Shown here piece after piece: positions 51,752 through 60,256 of a stretch of DNA of 64,000 nt (position 1 is its first letter; each line of letters opens with the position of its first letter). The stretch is from an uncultured Parasphingopyxis sp. (GTDB lineage: Bacteria; Pseudomonadota; Alphaproteobacteria; Sphingomonadales; Sphingomonadaceae): contig NZ_CAKZNF010000004.1 of NCBI RefSeq assembly GCF_937129435.1, positions 90,680 to 154,679 on the forward strand. The letters run 5' to 3'. Under the pieces are notes generated by a model. It did no database searches. It had not been told where the DNA came from and saw nothing but the letters and a program-made list of their open reading frames with translations. The position numbers were made by a program, and so were the translations under genes.

Positions 51752-53947
51752 CTAGAGATCGAAGACATGCACGCCGTCGGGTAACGACCGGCCGAGCGAA
51801 CCGAGCCGGGCGATTTGCAGCGTGAATTGCGTCGCCGCTGCCGCGCCGTCGGCCGCGATCGCCGACGCCGCATAGAGGTAGGTGCCGCCCTCGATCTCGG
51901 CCGTTCGCGGGGCGCCCCCGGCACCGGTCACGACAAGCGCCCAGCGCTCCCCGTCCTCGGCAAGCGGCGCGTCGGCGCCATCGGTCCAGCTCCATCCGGC
52001 GCGGCTGCGCCGTTCCCAGGCGAAGCGGACCGAACCGTCATCCTCGCGCCGCGCGCGGACGTGAACCGCCGAGGGAGGGCGAACCGACCGGCCAACTAGG
52101 CCGGCTTCCTGCGACACCGCCATCTCGTCGCCCTGCCCCGTCGCCAGCAGCCGGACCGGCGCGCCGATCTGCCCGGCCTGCGCTTCGAAGGCTTTGAGCG
52201 CGTCGGGTTCGAGCAGCACGAACCGCTCTCCCGCCACATGGCCCTCCATCGCCCATTCGGTTCCGCGCCGTCCGCGGACGAGACGCGACAGGCGGAACCT
52301 TCCGGCACCGATCGGATCGGCGCGGCCGAACTGGACGATCTCGTCGCCGATCAGCGCGGCATTGGCGCCGCCGACGAGCGCGTCGTCGGTCCGCCCCTCG
52401 AGCCACATATCCTCGTGCAGCAGCGCGACATCGACCGATGCGATGTCGTCGAACAGCGCCGCCGAGCCCGGCGGCAGGACCGTTTCCGTCTCGCCCATTG
52501 TCGCGGGCGCCGCCGTGCTGCCGATGCTGACATAGCTGGCGCCGCCATCGAGGCTGATCTCGAGCGCCGCCGATCGCCAGCCGGCCGACGGCCCGGCCGC
52601 GGCGATCAGCAGGCGCGGCGCCTGGTGCACCGTGCCGTCGAGCGCGGGCAGATCGAGCAGGTGGACGACCGTCGGGCCATGCAGCCGATCCGGGTCCGCA
52701 ACGCTGCGGCCGGGTTGCGCCGCATCGGCGGGCATGATCGCGCCACCGCCGACACGGACGCAATCGAGGATCAGCGCCATCGATTCGAGCGTGGCGGCCT
52801 CGACTCTCCACTCGCCCGCCATATCGGGAAATCGTATCCGCACCGCCGGGCGCAGTTCCAGACGGCGCCACGGCAGGCGCACCCGCGCCGTTTGCCGCCC
52901 GGACCAATGCCGTTCCAGCCGCGCGGCCGCCACACCGCGCGCCGTGGCCGCCTCCAGCGTCACGGGCAGGTCGATTCGTTCGGCGCGGCGTCCCGGCCCG
53001 TTATGCCGCGCGCGCTGCAACCCGGCCTGGAAATCGCGCGCAGGCTCATAGTGTCGTAGCGCGATCTCGTCCGGCACGGCTTCGGCGCCCCGCGTCTCGC
53101 GCTCGATCCTCGGGGCGGGATCGGCACCCTTCGCGGCGCCGAGATCGTCCTCCGCCACAACGACCGGCTCGGCCGCCGCTTCGTGCAGCAGGAGCGTCGA
53201 GCCGTCGTCCGACAGCCCATGCGGGAAGGCGTCGAGCAAGGTGGCCAGCGCGCTGGCGATGCTCGCGCCGTCGGCGGCATAGCCACCGATCGCCGTTTCG
53301 CTCTGCGCCGTCATATCGGCCCCGGCCAGTTCGTCGACGATCGCATCGAAGCCCACCGCGCCGGTATCGGCCTCGACCTCGAAGCTGAGCGAGGGGATGC
53401 GGTTGCCGAAATCGGCGAGTTGCAGGTCTTCGAACACCGCCAGCGCGAGGCCGCGATAGGCCGGCGTGCCGCCCACGCCCTCCGCCGAGGCGATCAAGGG
53501 ATCGACCGCCTGCCCTTCCCCGCCTGGATGCAGCCGGAACACCGTCTCGCTCTTCCAGTCGCCCGCCTCCCCGCGCAGCAGCTTGCCGTCGGCCCAGATT
53601 CGTTTGACCGCGAGGATCGGACGAGACGAGAGCGCCACGGCAAAGCTGGCGCTGTAGCTGTACGTCACGCTGCCCGGCCGCCCCTTGCCGCCGCCCTCGC
53701 GTTCGCGCGTCTCTTTCAGGTCGGTCGCCCAGACTACCGTCCCGGCCACCCGCATCGTGCCGAATATCCTGGGGAGCGGCGTGCCGTAGGATGAGGTCTG
53801 GATCCGCAGATCGTCGAGCCGCGGGCCCTCGCGGTCGGCGGGCGCGAACAGCCGGTTGTCGACCTGCTGCCCGATCAGCGCGCCGATGGCGCCGCCGATC
53901 GGCCCGCCGATGACGCGCCCGGCCGTACTCAGGATCAATGTCGCCAT
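51752..53947 (-). CDS. GTA tail-tip (megatron/host-specificity) protein, gp15-like, short form
   Basis: A 731-residue homologue of the C-terminal part of Rhodobacter GTA gp15. The start has a glycine-rich hydrophobic segment (AGRVIGGPIGGAIGALIGQQVDNRLF) followed by RLDDLRIQTSSYGTPLPRIFGTMRVAGTVVWATD, typical of this family. The middle carries phage-tail (Phage-tail_3-like) and C-terminal fibronectin-like regions (FAWERRSRAGWSW). Rhodobacter gp15 is about 1300 residues and holds a GTA TIM-barrel domain that is not evident here. It would form the tip that pierces the recipient envelope. Confidence 0.9.
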   Translation of the reverse strand: MATLILSTAGRVIGGPIGGAIGALIGQQVDNRLFAPADREGPRLDDLRIQTSSYGTPLPRIFGTMRVAGTVVWATDLKETREREGGGKGRPGSVTYSYSASFAVALSSRPILAVKRIWADGKLLRGEAGDWKSETVFRLHPGGEGQAVDPLIASAEGVGGTPAYRGLALAVFEDLQLADFGNRIPSLSFEVEADTGAVGFDAIVDELAGADMTAQSETAIGGYAADGASIASALATLLDAFPHGLSDDGSTLLLHEAAAEPVVVAEDDLGAAKGADPAPRIERETRGAEAVPDEIALRHYEPARDFQAGLQRARHNGPGRRAERIDLPVTLEAATARGVAAARLERHWSGRQTARVRLPWRRLELRPAVRIRFPDMAGEWRVEAATLESMALILDCVRVGGGAIMPADAAQPGRSVADPDRLHGPTVVHLLDLPALDGTVHQAPRLLIAAAGPSAGWRSAALEISLDGGASYVSIGSTAAPATMGETETVLPPGSAALFDDIASVDVALLHEDMWLEGRTDDALVGGANAALIGDEIVQFGRADPIGAGRFRLSRLVRGRRGTEWAMEGHVAGERFVLLEPDALKAFEAQAGQIGAPVRLLATGQGDEMAVSQEAGLVGRSVRPPSAVHVRARREDDGSVRFAWERRSRAGWSWTDGADAPLAEDGERWALVVTGAGGAPRTAEIEGGTYLYAASAIAADGAAAATQFTLQIARLGSLGRSLPDGVHVFDL

Positions 53948-53956
53948 GGAATGTCC

Positions 53957-54385
53957 TCAGGATGCCGGCTCGGAAAGCCATGTGAAGGCGGCGATCACCG
54001 GCCAGGACGGCCGTCCCGGCGTCTCGACCACGCGGCGCTGCCTGGCATCGGCATGGATGAAGCTGCGGCCGGCTAGCACCGCGAGATGGAACTGGTTTGC
54101 CGCCGGCGCGCAAAGCACGAGGTCGCCCGGGGCGGCCTTGACCGGATCGACCGGTGCGAAGCCGTTTGCGACGATCTGCCGCCAGATCGCATCGCTGCTT
54201 CCGCCGCGCAGCGCATAGCCCTGCGGCAGCACCGGCACCGCGCCCGCCATAGAATAGGCCTTGGCGACGAGCCCAACGCAATCGAGCCCGAATTCCGCAT
54301 CGCGCCCCTGCGGGCGGAAGCGTGTTCCGACGCAGGCACGCGCCGCCGCGACGATCGCCGCCGCGCGTTCGGAGGGATGGGTCAT
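53957..54385 (-). CDS. GTA cell-wall peptidase, gp14-like (NlpC/P60)
   Basis: A 142-residue NlpC/P60 cysteine peptidase. The catalytic cysteine is in GLDCVGLVAKAY, the histidine in QFHLAVL, and GDLVLC precedes it as in the family. In the GTA particle this enzyme is part of the tail tip and cuts recipient peptidoglycan. It lies 9 bases upstream of gp15. Confidence 0.92.
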   Translation of the reverse strand: MTHPSERAAAIVAAARACVGTRFRPQGRDAEFGLDCVGLVAKAYSMAGAVPVLPQGYALRGGSSDAIWRQIVANGFAPVDPVKAAPGDLVLCAPAANQFHLAVLAGRSFIHADARQRRVVETPGRPSWPVIAAFTWLSEPAS

Positions 54386-54431
54386 GGGAGATTCCTGATG
54401 AAGCTCCTCTCCCGCTGGCGGGAGTGGAATT

Positions 54432-55253
54432 TTACCCCGCCCCCGGATAGCGGGTGAGGAGATCATTTCCGGGGAGATGCGGTTCGCCGCGAAAGTTTTC
54501 GGCATTGGCAAAACGGTCGCGGCAGGTTTCGAAGATCTTGTCACAGCCCTGGACGACCTCGACCCGGTCGCCCTCGGCCACAGCCCCGGCCACCGGATCG
54601 CGCAGCGTCAGCCGGACGCCGTTCGATCGCAGGATCGCCGCGTCGAGCCCGCTGTTCGCACCCGTCACCCAGCGAAGACTGCCATCCGCATAGGCATTCG
54701 CGACCGGTTCGGCATCGGCGATATCGACCATGCTCTCGTCGAGGACCGCAACCACCTCCGAAATCCGCGTCAGCGGCGCGAGATCGACGCGGCAGCGCTT
54801 GTCGCCGAGCCGCGCGCGGCAATCGGGCGAGGTCAGTTCCGCCACCGGCCGGTCGAGCCGCGTCGCCGGGCCTTTCAGCTCTGCGGTGAATTCGCGTCCC
54901 GATTGCGAAACCGTGCCGAGTTCGCCGCGTGCAAGGAACAGCTGCTCGCCGCCGGGCGCCTCCCAGTCCACCGCCAAAAGCCTGAGCTCCGCCCCGTCCC
55001 AGCGCCCCGCCGCCAGATCGGCCTCGGTAATCGCATCGTTGGTCAGCGCGCCCGACAGGTCCATGCTGTCCGCCTCCAGCCCGTCCGACCAGGCGATGGC
55101 CGAGGGCAGCATCCCTGGCGCCGCGCTGTAGGTCAGCCCGTCGATAACGAGATCGCGGTCGTGCGTCGTGAAACCCAGCGCGACCCCGTCCCGCCGCCGC
55201 AGCCGCCAGCAAAAGGCGAGCGTGGTGACGGGGGCGTGGAGGAAATCGGTCAT
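54432..55253 (-). CDS. GTA tail hub protein, gp13-like (DUF2163)
   Basis: A 273-residue DUF2163 protein: LAFCWRLRRRDGVALGFTTHDRDLVIDGLTYSAAPGMLPSAI at the N-terminus and a conserved C-terminal GCDKIFETCRDRF with NFRGEPHLPGNDLL. Cysteines in TSPDCRARLGDKRC and GCDKIFETC make a set of four that fits the iron-sulphur site I recall for the Rhodobacter GTA hub. The gap to gp14 holds only a small palindrome (CTCCCGCTGGCGGGAG). Confidence 0.92.
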   Translation of the reverse strand: MTDFLHAPVTTLAFCWRLRRRDGVALGFTTHDRDLVIDGLTYSAAPGMLPSAIAWSDGLEADSMDLSGALTNDAITEADLAAGRWDGAELRLLAVDWEAPGGEQLFLARGELGTVSQSGREFTAELKGPATRLDRPVAELTSPDCRARLGDKRCRVDLAPLTRISEVVAVLDESMVDIADAEPVANAYADGSLRWVTGANSGLDAAILRSNGVRLTLRDPVAGAVAEGDRVEVVQGCDKIFETCRDRFANAENFRGEPHLPGNDLLTRYPGAG

Positions 55254-55268
55254 TGAGAATGCACTCCA

Positions 55269-55447
55269 AACCTTCTCCCTTGATGGGAGAAGGATACGAA
55301 GACTTATGAGCGGAGCGAATTAGGCGAAGTTGGATGAGGGTGACGCAGCAAGTCGCGATACCCCCGTTGCGCGATCACCCTCATCCAACTCCAACTAGCC
55401 GGCAAGCCGGCAAGTTTCCGTATCCTTCTCCCATCAAGGGAGAAGGA
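55269..55447. repeat. Palindromic element, type E, between GTA gp12 and gp13
   Basis: Arms CCTTCTCCCTTGATGGGAGA and TCTCCCATCAAGGGAGAAGG, each followed inward by AGGATACG/CGTATCC, then AGTTGGATGAGGGTGA and TCACCCTCATCCAACT as inner arms. It fills the gap and ends two bases from the gp12 stop codon. A related copy is at 61148-61345. Confidence 0.88.
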
Positions 55448-55448
55448 A

Positions 55449-57767
55449 TCATCCCCGAATCTCCACGAGCGGCACGCTGACCGCCTCGCCCGCGAGGAAG
55501 GTTGCGCGATTCACCTCGAGCCGGTCTTCGGCGAATCGGACGGGGACGTCGAAGAGATAGCCGGCGGTGATTTCGGTGCCCTCGGCCGGGGCGGTGTCGA
55601 AGAGGACGGTGCCGTCGTCGAACGACCAGCCGCTCATCGCCTCGACGCCGTCCACCGCGATCCGCACGCTGCCCGATACCGGCCGCGCGATCTCCCGCAC
55701 CTGCTCCTCGCCCGGTTCGCCATAGCGTTTGACGAGCGCGAAGGCGGTCGTCGTGCCGTCGCCGGTGCCGAGAAGCTGGTCGTCGAACTCCGGCGTCCCG
55801 GTCATGCCGTTCGAACTGTGATCGAAGGGATCGCGGAAGCGGAAGGCGCGGGCGGCGCCGCGGCGGGCGCGGAAGAAGGCGATCAGCGTGCCCAGATCGT
55901 CTTCGCTCCTGACCCCCGGCCCGGCATCGTAGCGCATCCGCGCATCGGCCCAGCCGCTGTCGCGATGTTCGGCGCCCGAAGCGGTCGTGACGATCGAGGT
56001 CGAGAAACCGGGCGACGCCATCGCCTCGGCGCCGAGCGCCAGCGGGAAGCTTACATCGTCGAAGGCCTGCACGTCGCTCTCCTCTGAATCAAAGTGGACG
56101 AAACCGTCGCGCATCGCCTGAGGCAGCGCCCAGTAGAATGTCTCGGCGACACCGCGTTCGCGCCCCGCTTCGGCGGCGGACGCGATGGCGTGCCATTGCG
56201 CCTTGTCCTCGGCATTGAGCACGAAGCCGGAAAAATAATGCTGGCGGTCCTTGGGATAGCCGAGCCGCGCCTCCATTGCCTGGGCGCCGCGCGCGGTCGC
56301 GCCGCGATTGCCGGCCGTCACCCAGTCGTAATCCTCGAGCTGCAATATATCGAACGCCGGATCGGCCCAGCCGAGCGGGACGTTGGCGCGCTTGGCCTCG
56401 GGCGCTTCCTCGTCGAGCACCGTCGGCAGATAGGCCAGTAGATAAAGCGTCGCATCGGGCGCCATCGCCCGCACCCGGTCCGCCACAAGCTGCGTCGAGG
56501 CGGCGAGGATCTCTCCCGCCTGGTCGAGCATCGCGATCTGTTCGGGCGTTTTCGGCCCCACGATCGTCGGGATCGAGACGAGGTTGGCGCCGAAGAGCGC
56601 CTGCGCGGCGCTGTCATAGAGACAAATCCGTTTCGATCCGTCGAGCGTGATCCACCACCAGGGCTCGCCGATCTGGATGTGCACAGGCTGGCCGGTATCG
56701 AGCAGGATCTGCGTGAAACTCTCCGCCGCGCGCGCGACCTGATCGACGGCGGGGGCGCTTGCCGGCGACAGCAGCGAGGACGGCGGGACCCATCCGGTCA
56801 GTGCATAATCGCCATTCTCGGCCCGCTGCTTGCGCGTGCCGAAGCCGATCGAATCGAGCAGCTCGTACGACACCGAGAAAATCATCTCATATCCCAATGT
56901 CTTGGCCCGCGAAGCGAAGTCGCGGTGCCAGCTTTCGCAGGGCGCGTTCAGATTGCCGCCGGACACCGTGTAGAGCAGGTTCGCGCCATAATAGCGCAGC
57001 CGGAAATAATGACTCATCCCGACATAATGATTGATCAGCTCGCGATAGCCGAGATGCACGATATTGCGCAGGACGCGCGCGGGCGTCTGGTTATAGGCAT
57101 CGTCATAGCCGGTCGCGATCCGCATCCCGTGCTCGGGAAGCAGCGTGTCGCCGATGGTGAGCGTCGATGATGCGCCGGCCGCGCGGATATCGGTCAGTTC
57201 GACCCAGCCTTCGGCCGGACTGGCGAGCGGCGTCGCCGTCTCGTCATAAGCCGGCGGGATCAGCGAGATGAACATCCGGTCGATATCGCCGGCCCAGACC
57301 GGATCGGCCTCTCCCGGCAGCAGGAACCCGCCGTCCATCGCATCGAAATCCAGCGCGATGTCAGCATCTTCGCTGGCGCCGCTGGCATAGTTCCACAAGC
57401 GCACATACCAGCTTTTCGGATTTCCCGCCGCATCGCGGCCTTCGATAGTGAGCGTCGGCCCCTGCACCGCGTCGAGCGGTTTGATGCCCGAGGACGACCA
57501 GTGAAAGGCAAGCGTGCACCCGCGATAGTCGCGCGCCGTTTCATAGGCGATAAGCGGATGATCCCAATGGTCCTCGCTCTCCCAGATCAGCCCGGCGAGT
57601 TCGTTGGCGTTGTAGAACACGCAATCCGCGCGCATCGCCTGCGGCCCCGTCGTCACGACCGACGCCATCATCGGATGCGCGAAATTGACGGTCCAGAAAC
57701 GCGGATCGAAGCGCTTTATATGGGTGTGGACGAGCGCATCGCCGGGCGATGCGAGCCAATGGGGCAT
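55449..57767 (-). CDS. GTA distal-tail protein with DUF2460 C-terminus fused to a large glycosidase-like domain
   Basis: A 772-residue protein. The last 200 residues (about 569-772) match DUF2460, the whole of Rhodobacter gp12: FPLALGAEAMASPGFSTSIVTTASG, AFFRARRGAARAFRFRDPFD, and EEQVREIARPVSGSVRIAVDGV. The first 565 residues are an extra region. About 225-560 look like a glycoside-hydrolase TIM barrel: HYFRLRYYGANLLYTVSGG, VHIQIGEPWWWITLDGS, ILQLEDYDWVTAGNRG with a Glu/Asp pair. GGAGG lies before the ATG. This fusion may take over wall-cleaving or sugar-binding work that Rhodobacter puts in gp15. Confidence 0.88.
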   Translation of the reverse strand: MPHWLASPGDALVHTHIKRFDPRFWTVNFAHPMMASVVTTGPQAMRADCVFYNANELAGLIWESEDHWDHPLIAYETARDYRGCTLAFHWSSSGIKPLDAVQGPTLTIEGRDAAGNPKSWYVRLWNYASGASEDADIALDFDAMDGGFLLPGEADPVWAGDIDRMFISLIPPAYDETATPLASPAEGWVELTDIRAAGASSTLTIGDTLLPEHGMRIATGYDDAYNQTPARVLRNIVHLGYRELINHYVGMSHYFRLRYYGANLLYTVSGGNLNAPCESWHRDFASRAKTLGYEMIFSVSYELLDSIGFGTRKQRAENGDYALTGWVPPSSLLSPASAPAVDQVARAAESFTQILLDTGQPVHIQIGEPWWWITLDGSKRICLYDSAAQALFGANLVSIPTIVGPKTPEQIAMLDQAGEILAASTQLVADRVRAMAPDATLYLLAYLPTVLDEEAPEAKRANVPLGWADPAFDILQLEDYDWVTAGNRGATARGAQAMEARLGYPKDRQHYFSGFVLNAEDKAQWHAIASAAEAGRERGVAETFYWALPQAMRDGFVHFDSEESDVQAFDDVSFPLALGAEAMASPGFSTSIVTTASGAEHRDSGWADARMRYDAGPGVRSEDDLGTLIAFFRARRGAARAFRFRDPFDHSSNGMTGTPEFDDQLLGTGDGTTTAFALVKRYGEPGEEQVREIARPVSGSVRIAVDGVEAMSGWSFDDGTVLFDTAPAEGTEITAGYLFDVPVRFAEDRLEVNRATFLAGEAVSVPLVEIRG

Positions 57768-57776
57768 GGATTCCTC

Positions 57777-57931
57777 CACCCCCCTCCCTTTCAAGGGAGG
57801 GGTCTAGGGGTGGGTGACGGAGGCACGGGCTCGATGCCCGTGCCGGAGTTCTGCGGGAAAAGAGCCGTCGGAGGCATCGAGCCTCCTCCGTCTCACCCCA
57901 CCCTTTTATCCCTCCCCTGAAGGGGAGGGAG
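57777..57931. repeat. Palindromic element, type F, between GTA gp11 and gp12
   Basis: Outer arms CCCCCCTCCCTTTCAAGGGA and CCCTGAAGGGGAGGGAG; inner arms GGGGTGGGTGACGGAGG and CCTCCGTCTCACCCCACC. It fills the gap and ends one or two bases from the gp11 stop. Confidence 0.85.
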
Positions 57932-57932
57932 T

Positions 57933-58538
57933 TTAGTTGGTCCGCGCCAGCGCCGTCTTCACCGCCCGCGCCACCTGCCGGCTCGACCGGGCAAGCGCCT
58001 CGGGCTCGCGCGCATCGGGCGCGTTGATGTTGATCGTCAGCCGGACATCGCGCGACCCCGCGCCGCCCAACGCCACGACCCGCCCGCTTGCCGTCGGTAC
58101 GAACAGCTCCGGCCCGCGCTCGCCGACCATATAGGCACGGCCCGGCGCCACCGGGCCTCCCGTGGCGCGTCCGGGCGAACCGAGATAGCGCGAGAGCAAT
58201 TGCGTGCCGATGGCGAGCAGGCTCTGGCCGAAACTCCCGCCGCCGGCCCCTCCTTTGCCGCCGCCCGCGAATATCTGCTGCAACCCGCTCTGTACGGCCG
58301 CGCTGGCGATCTCGGCCATGATCGACAGCGCGGTGCGCTTGAGATCGTCGAAGCCGAGCTTGCCCGTCCGCACCGCGCGGAGCAGCGCATTCTCGATCCG
58401 CCGCCCGGCGATATCCGCCGCGCCGCCCAGCCCATCGGCCAGCTCGCGCCGCATCGCCTCCACCTCGCGGCGAAAGCCCTGCGTATCGGCGCGGACGGCG
58501 ACCAATGCGCCGCCAAAATCGGGATCGAAATCATCCAT
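57933..58538 (-). CDS. GTA tape-measure-like tail protein, gp11-like, short form
   Basis: A 201-residue protein. The family's C-terminal lambda-type region is seen as SIMAEIASAAVQSGLQQIFAGG and GGPVAPGRAYMVGERGPELFVPTASG, and a helical N-terminal part (about 10-75) provides a short tape measure. Rhodobacter gp11 is only slightly longer, consistent with the short GTA tail. It starts 8 bp inside the gp10.1 gene. Confidence 0.9.
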   Translation of the reverse strand: MDDFDPDFGGALVAVRADTQGFRREVEAMRRELADGLGGAADIAGRRIENALLRAVRTGKLGFDDLKRTALSIMAEIASAAVQSGLQQIFAGGGKGGAGGGSFGQSLLAIGTQLLSRYLGSPGRATGGPVAPGRAYMVGERGPELFVPTASGRVVALGGAGSRDVRLTININAPDAREPEALARSSRQVARAVKTALARTN

Positions 58539-58863
58539 CGGGATATTGCTCCATCAGGCGGGAAAGCTCGGCGGGGGACGCGGGCGCACCGTCGCCCTCC
58601 CCCGCCAGCGGCGCGAGCGCGGTCGCGAGTTCGGCGGGGGTGGCGTTCCAGAAATCGGCGGGCCGCCAGCCGAGCAGGAGGGCGGCATGGCCTGCCAGGT
58701 GGATGGCTGCGGCGGAAAAATCCTCCCCGGGACGGGGAGGGGAACCGCCCGAAGGGGGGTGGAGGGGCGCCCTCCAATTACGGTCCGCTTGTGGTTTGTG
58801 CCCCTCCACCATGCTTTGCATGGTCCCCCTCCCCGTCCCGGGGAGGATTTGCGCGTCCCTCAC
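58531..58863 (-). CDS. GTA gp10.1-like tail assembly chaperone (DUF2376) with in-frame palindromic insertion
   Basis: A 110-residue protein if it starts at the GTG at 58863, which overlaps the gp10 stop (GTGA). Codons 1-5 read VRDAQ; codons about 6-48 come from the palindromic element at 58719-58849; then FSAAAIHLAGHAALLLGWRPADFWNATPAELATAL continues as the usual family sequence, ending in LSRLMEQYPD. Without the insertion the protein would be about 67 residues, the normal size. If the repeat blocks function, the alternative start would be an ATG inside the element itself. Overlaps gp11 by 8 bp. Confidence 0.82.
   Translation of the reverse strand: MRDAQILPGTGRGTMQSMVEGHKPQADRNWRAPLHPPSGGSPPRPGEDFSAAAIHLAGHAALLLGWRPADFWNATPAELATALAPLAGEGDGAPASPAELSRLMEQYPDG
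58719..58849. repeat. Palindromic element, type C, in frame at the start of the GTA gp10.1 gene
   Basis: Ends AATCCTCCCCGGGACGGGGA and TCCCCGTCCCGGGGAGGATT are complementary; inner GGTGGAGGGGC pairs with GCCCCTCCACC. Same class as 6771-6889 and 59734-59864. In the gp10.1 frame it has no stop codon. Confidence 0.9.
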
Positions 58864-59174
58864 CGCCCCTGCAGGATCTGCGACAACAGCGTGCGAAGCG
58901 CGGGCGTGACCTTCGCCAGCCCCTGCCCCGCCACCGCCTCGCCGAGCCGCTCGCGCGTCAGCGTTTCGGGCGGATCGGCAAGGCAATGCCAGAACAGCGC
59001 CACCGTCTCCCCGATCCCGAGCCGCCCCTCCGCGGCCCGCTCGACAAGCGCGAAGAGCGGGCCGAGTTCCTCCTCCGCTGCGACCAGCGCGGTGAAAGTG
59101 GGGCGGAGGGTGAGGGTCTCGCCGGCGACATTGAGGGCGGCCTCGCCGCGGGCAGGGTTAGGAGATTTGGACAT
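58860..59174 (-). CDS. GTA gp10-like protein (GTA family tail assembly protein)
   Basis: A 104-residue protein of the GTA gp10 family: NPARGEAALNVAGETLTLRPTFTALVAAEEELGPLFALVERA. The start ATG at 59174 has GGAGG about 5 bases upstream; the ATG one codon before is also possible. In Rhodobacter this gene sits between the tail tube and gp10.1/gp11 and probably helps tail assembly. Overlaps gp10.1 by 4 bp. Confidence 0.9.
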   Translation of the reverse strand: MSKSPNPARGEAALNVAGETLTLRPTFTALVAAEEELGPLFALVERAAEGRLGIGETVALFWHCLADPPETLTRERLGEAVAGQGLAKVTPALRTLLSQILQGR

Positions 59175-59194
59175 CATTTCCTCCAGGCAAACCG

Positions 59195-59282
59195 TCACCC
59201 TGAACTTGTTTCAGGGTCCACCCCTCCACCATCTCGGACTGATCAATTGGAGCGGTAGATGCTGAAACAAGTTCAGCATGAC
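59195..59282. repeat. Palindromic element, type H, between GTA gp9 and gp10
   Basis: Arms CCGTCACCCTGAACTTGTTT and AAACAAGTTCAGCATGACGG around CAGGGTCC ... TAGATGCTG. It lies in the 133-base gap; nothing else is seen there. Confidence 0.85.
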
Positions 59283-59307
59283 GGAAAAATACGATGCGCT
59301 GCGGCGC

Positions 59308-59715
59308 TCAGACGCTCGCCACCGCGCCCGAACTCTCGAGCGCCAGCGTGTAGTTCCGCTCGCCGTTGAAATCGCCGGCATAATCGAGGCGGGCAATCAG
59401 GAACCGCCCCTGCATCCGCTCGCCGCCCTCGAAGGCCAGCTCGTAATCGTCGAGCGATCCGGCGAGCGCGTTGTTCTTCAGTCGCGTCTCGGCCGCCGAG
59501 CCGGTGAACACGCCCGCGCCCGAGACCGACACCGATCGCGTCCCCGCACCCGACAGCAGTTCGCGCCACCCGCCCGAATCCTTGTTGGTGATGACGACGG
59601 GCTCACCATTGATCGAAAGCTGCGTCGTGCGCAGCCCGGCGACCGTGCTGTACACCGGCGGCTCTGCGCCATCGCCGACCTTCAGCAGGAAGGCCGAACC
59701 CTTTTCGGCTGTCAT
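59308..59715 (-). CDS. GTA major tail (tube) protein, gp9-like
   Basis: A 135-residue major tail protein: MTAEKGSAFLLKVGDG, VAGLRTTQLSINGEPVVITNKDSGGWRELL, SVSVSGAGVFTGSAAE, and YAGDFNGERNYTLALESSGAV, which is the family pattern. It starts with AAGGAG well placed upstream, as expected for a highly expressed structural gene. Palindromic elements lie on both sides. Confidence 0.94.
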   Translation of the reverse strand: MTAEKGSAFLLKVGDGAEPPVYSTVAGLRTTQLSINGEPVVITNKDSGGWRELLSGAGTRSVSVSGAGVFTGSAAETRLKNNALAGSLDDYELAFEGGERMQGRFLIARLDYAGDFNGERNYTLALESSGAVASV

Positions 59716-59733
59716 GATTGGTTCTCCTTGATG

Positions 59734-59864
59734 TTCCTCCCCGGAACGGGGAGGGGGACCAGCCGCAGGCTGGTGGAGGGGCACTCGCCCCTTGAGTGAA
59801 ACACTATTGGATGGTGCCCCTCCACCATGCTGCGCATGGTTCCCCTCCCCGTGCCGGGGAGGAT
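59734..59864. repeat. Palindromic element, type C, between GTA gp8 and gp9
   Basis: Ends TTCCTCCCCGGAACGGGGAG and CCCGTGCCGGGGAGGATT; inner GGTGGAGGGGC and GCCCCTCCACC. Its last bases (GGATTA on the plus strand) reach into the TAA stop codon of gp8, so the element may have supplied that stop. Confidence 0.88.
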
Positions 59865-60256
59865 TACACACTCAACATCCGCGCCCGGTACTCCAGCACC
59901 GCGCGCCAGGGTTGCTCGCGCAGCACGCGGCCGCGCTGGAAGACGAGGCTCGCGATTCGCCAGCCGGCGGGATCGCGCGGCATCGCCTCGATCGCGGTTT
60001 CGGTTTCGGCCATCAACTCGGCGAGGCGGTCGGCGCGCTCGGGCTCCTCGAACAGCGTCACGAGGAAGCGGATTTCGCGCCCTTCCTCGGTCTTGGTGCT
60101 CCAGTCGGTGACGATCATTTCGCCGAGCAGCGCATAGGGCGGGGTCGCGCGGCCCGGCGGCGTGGCGAACACGCCGTTCAATCGCCCGGCCAGCGCTTCA
60201 TGCGCCTCGAGCGTTTCGTAGAGCGCCGCGACGAGCGCCTGCTCCGCGCCGCTCAT
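59864..60256 (-). CDS. GTA tail terminator, gp8-like (DUF3168)
   Basis: A 130-residue DUF3168 protein: LVAALYETLEAHEALAGRLNGVFATPPGRATPPYALLG, VTDWSTKTEEGREIRFLVTLFE and ARMLSV. It would cap the tail at the head interface. It overlaps the connector gene by 4 bp, leaving no room for a gp7-like stopper gene, which Rhodobacter has here. Confidence 0.92.
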   Translation of the reverse strand: MSGAEQALVAALYETLEAHEALAGRLNGVFATPPGRATPPYALLGEMIVTDWSTKTEEGREIRFLVTLFEEPERADRLAELMAETETAIEAMPRDPAGWRIASLVFQRGRVLREQPWRAVLEYRARMLSV

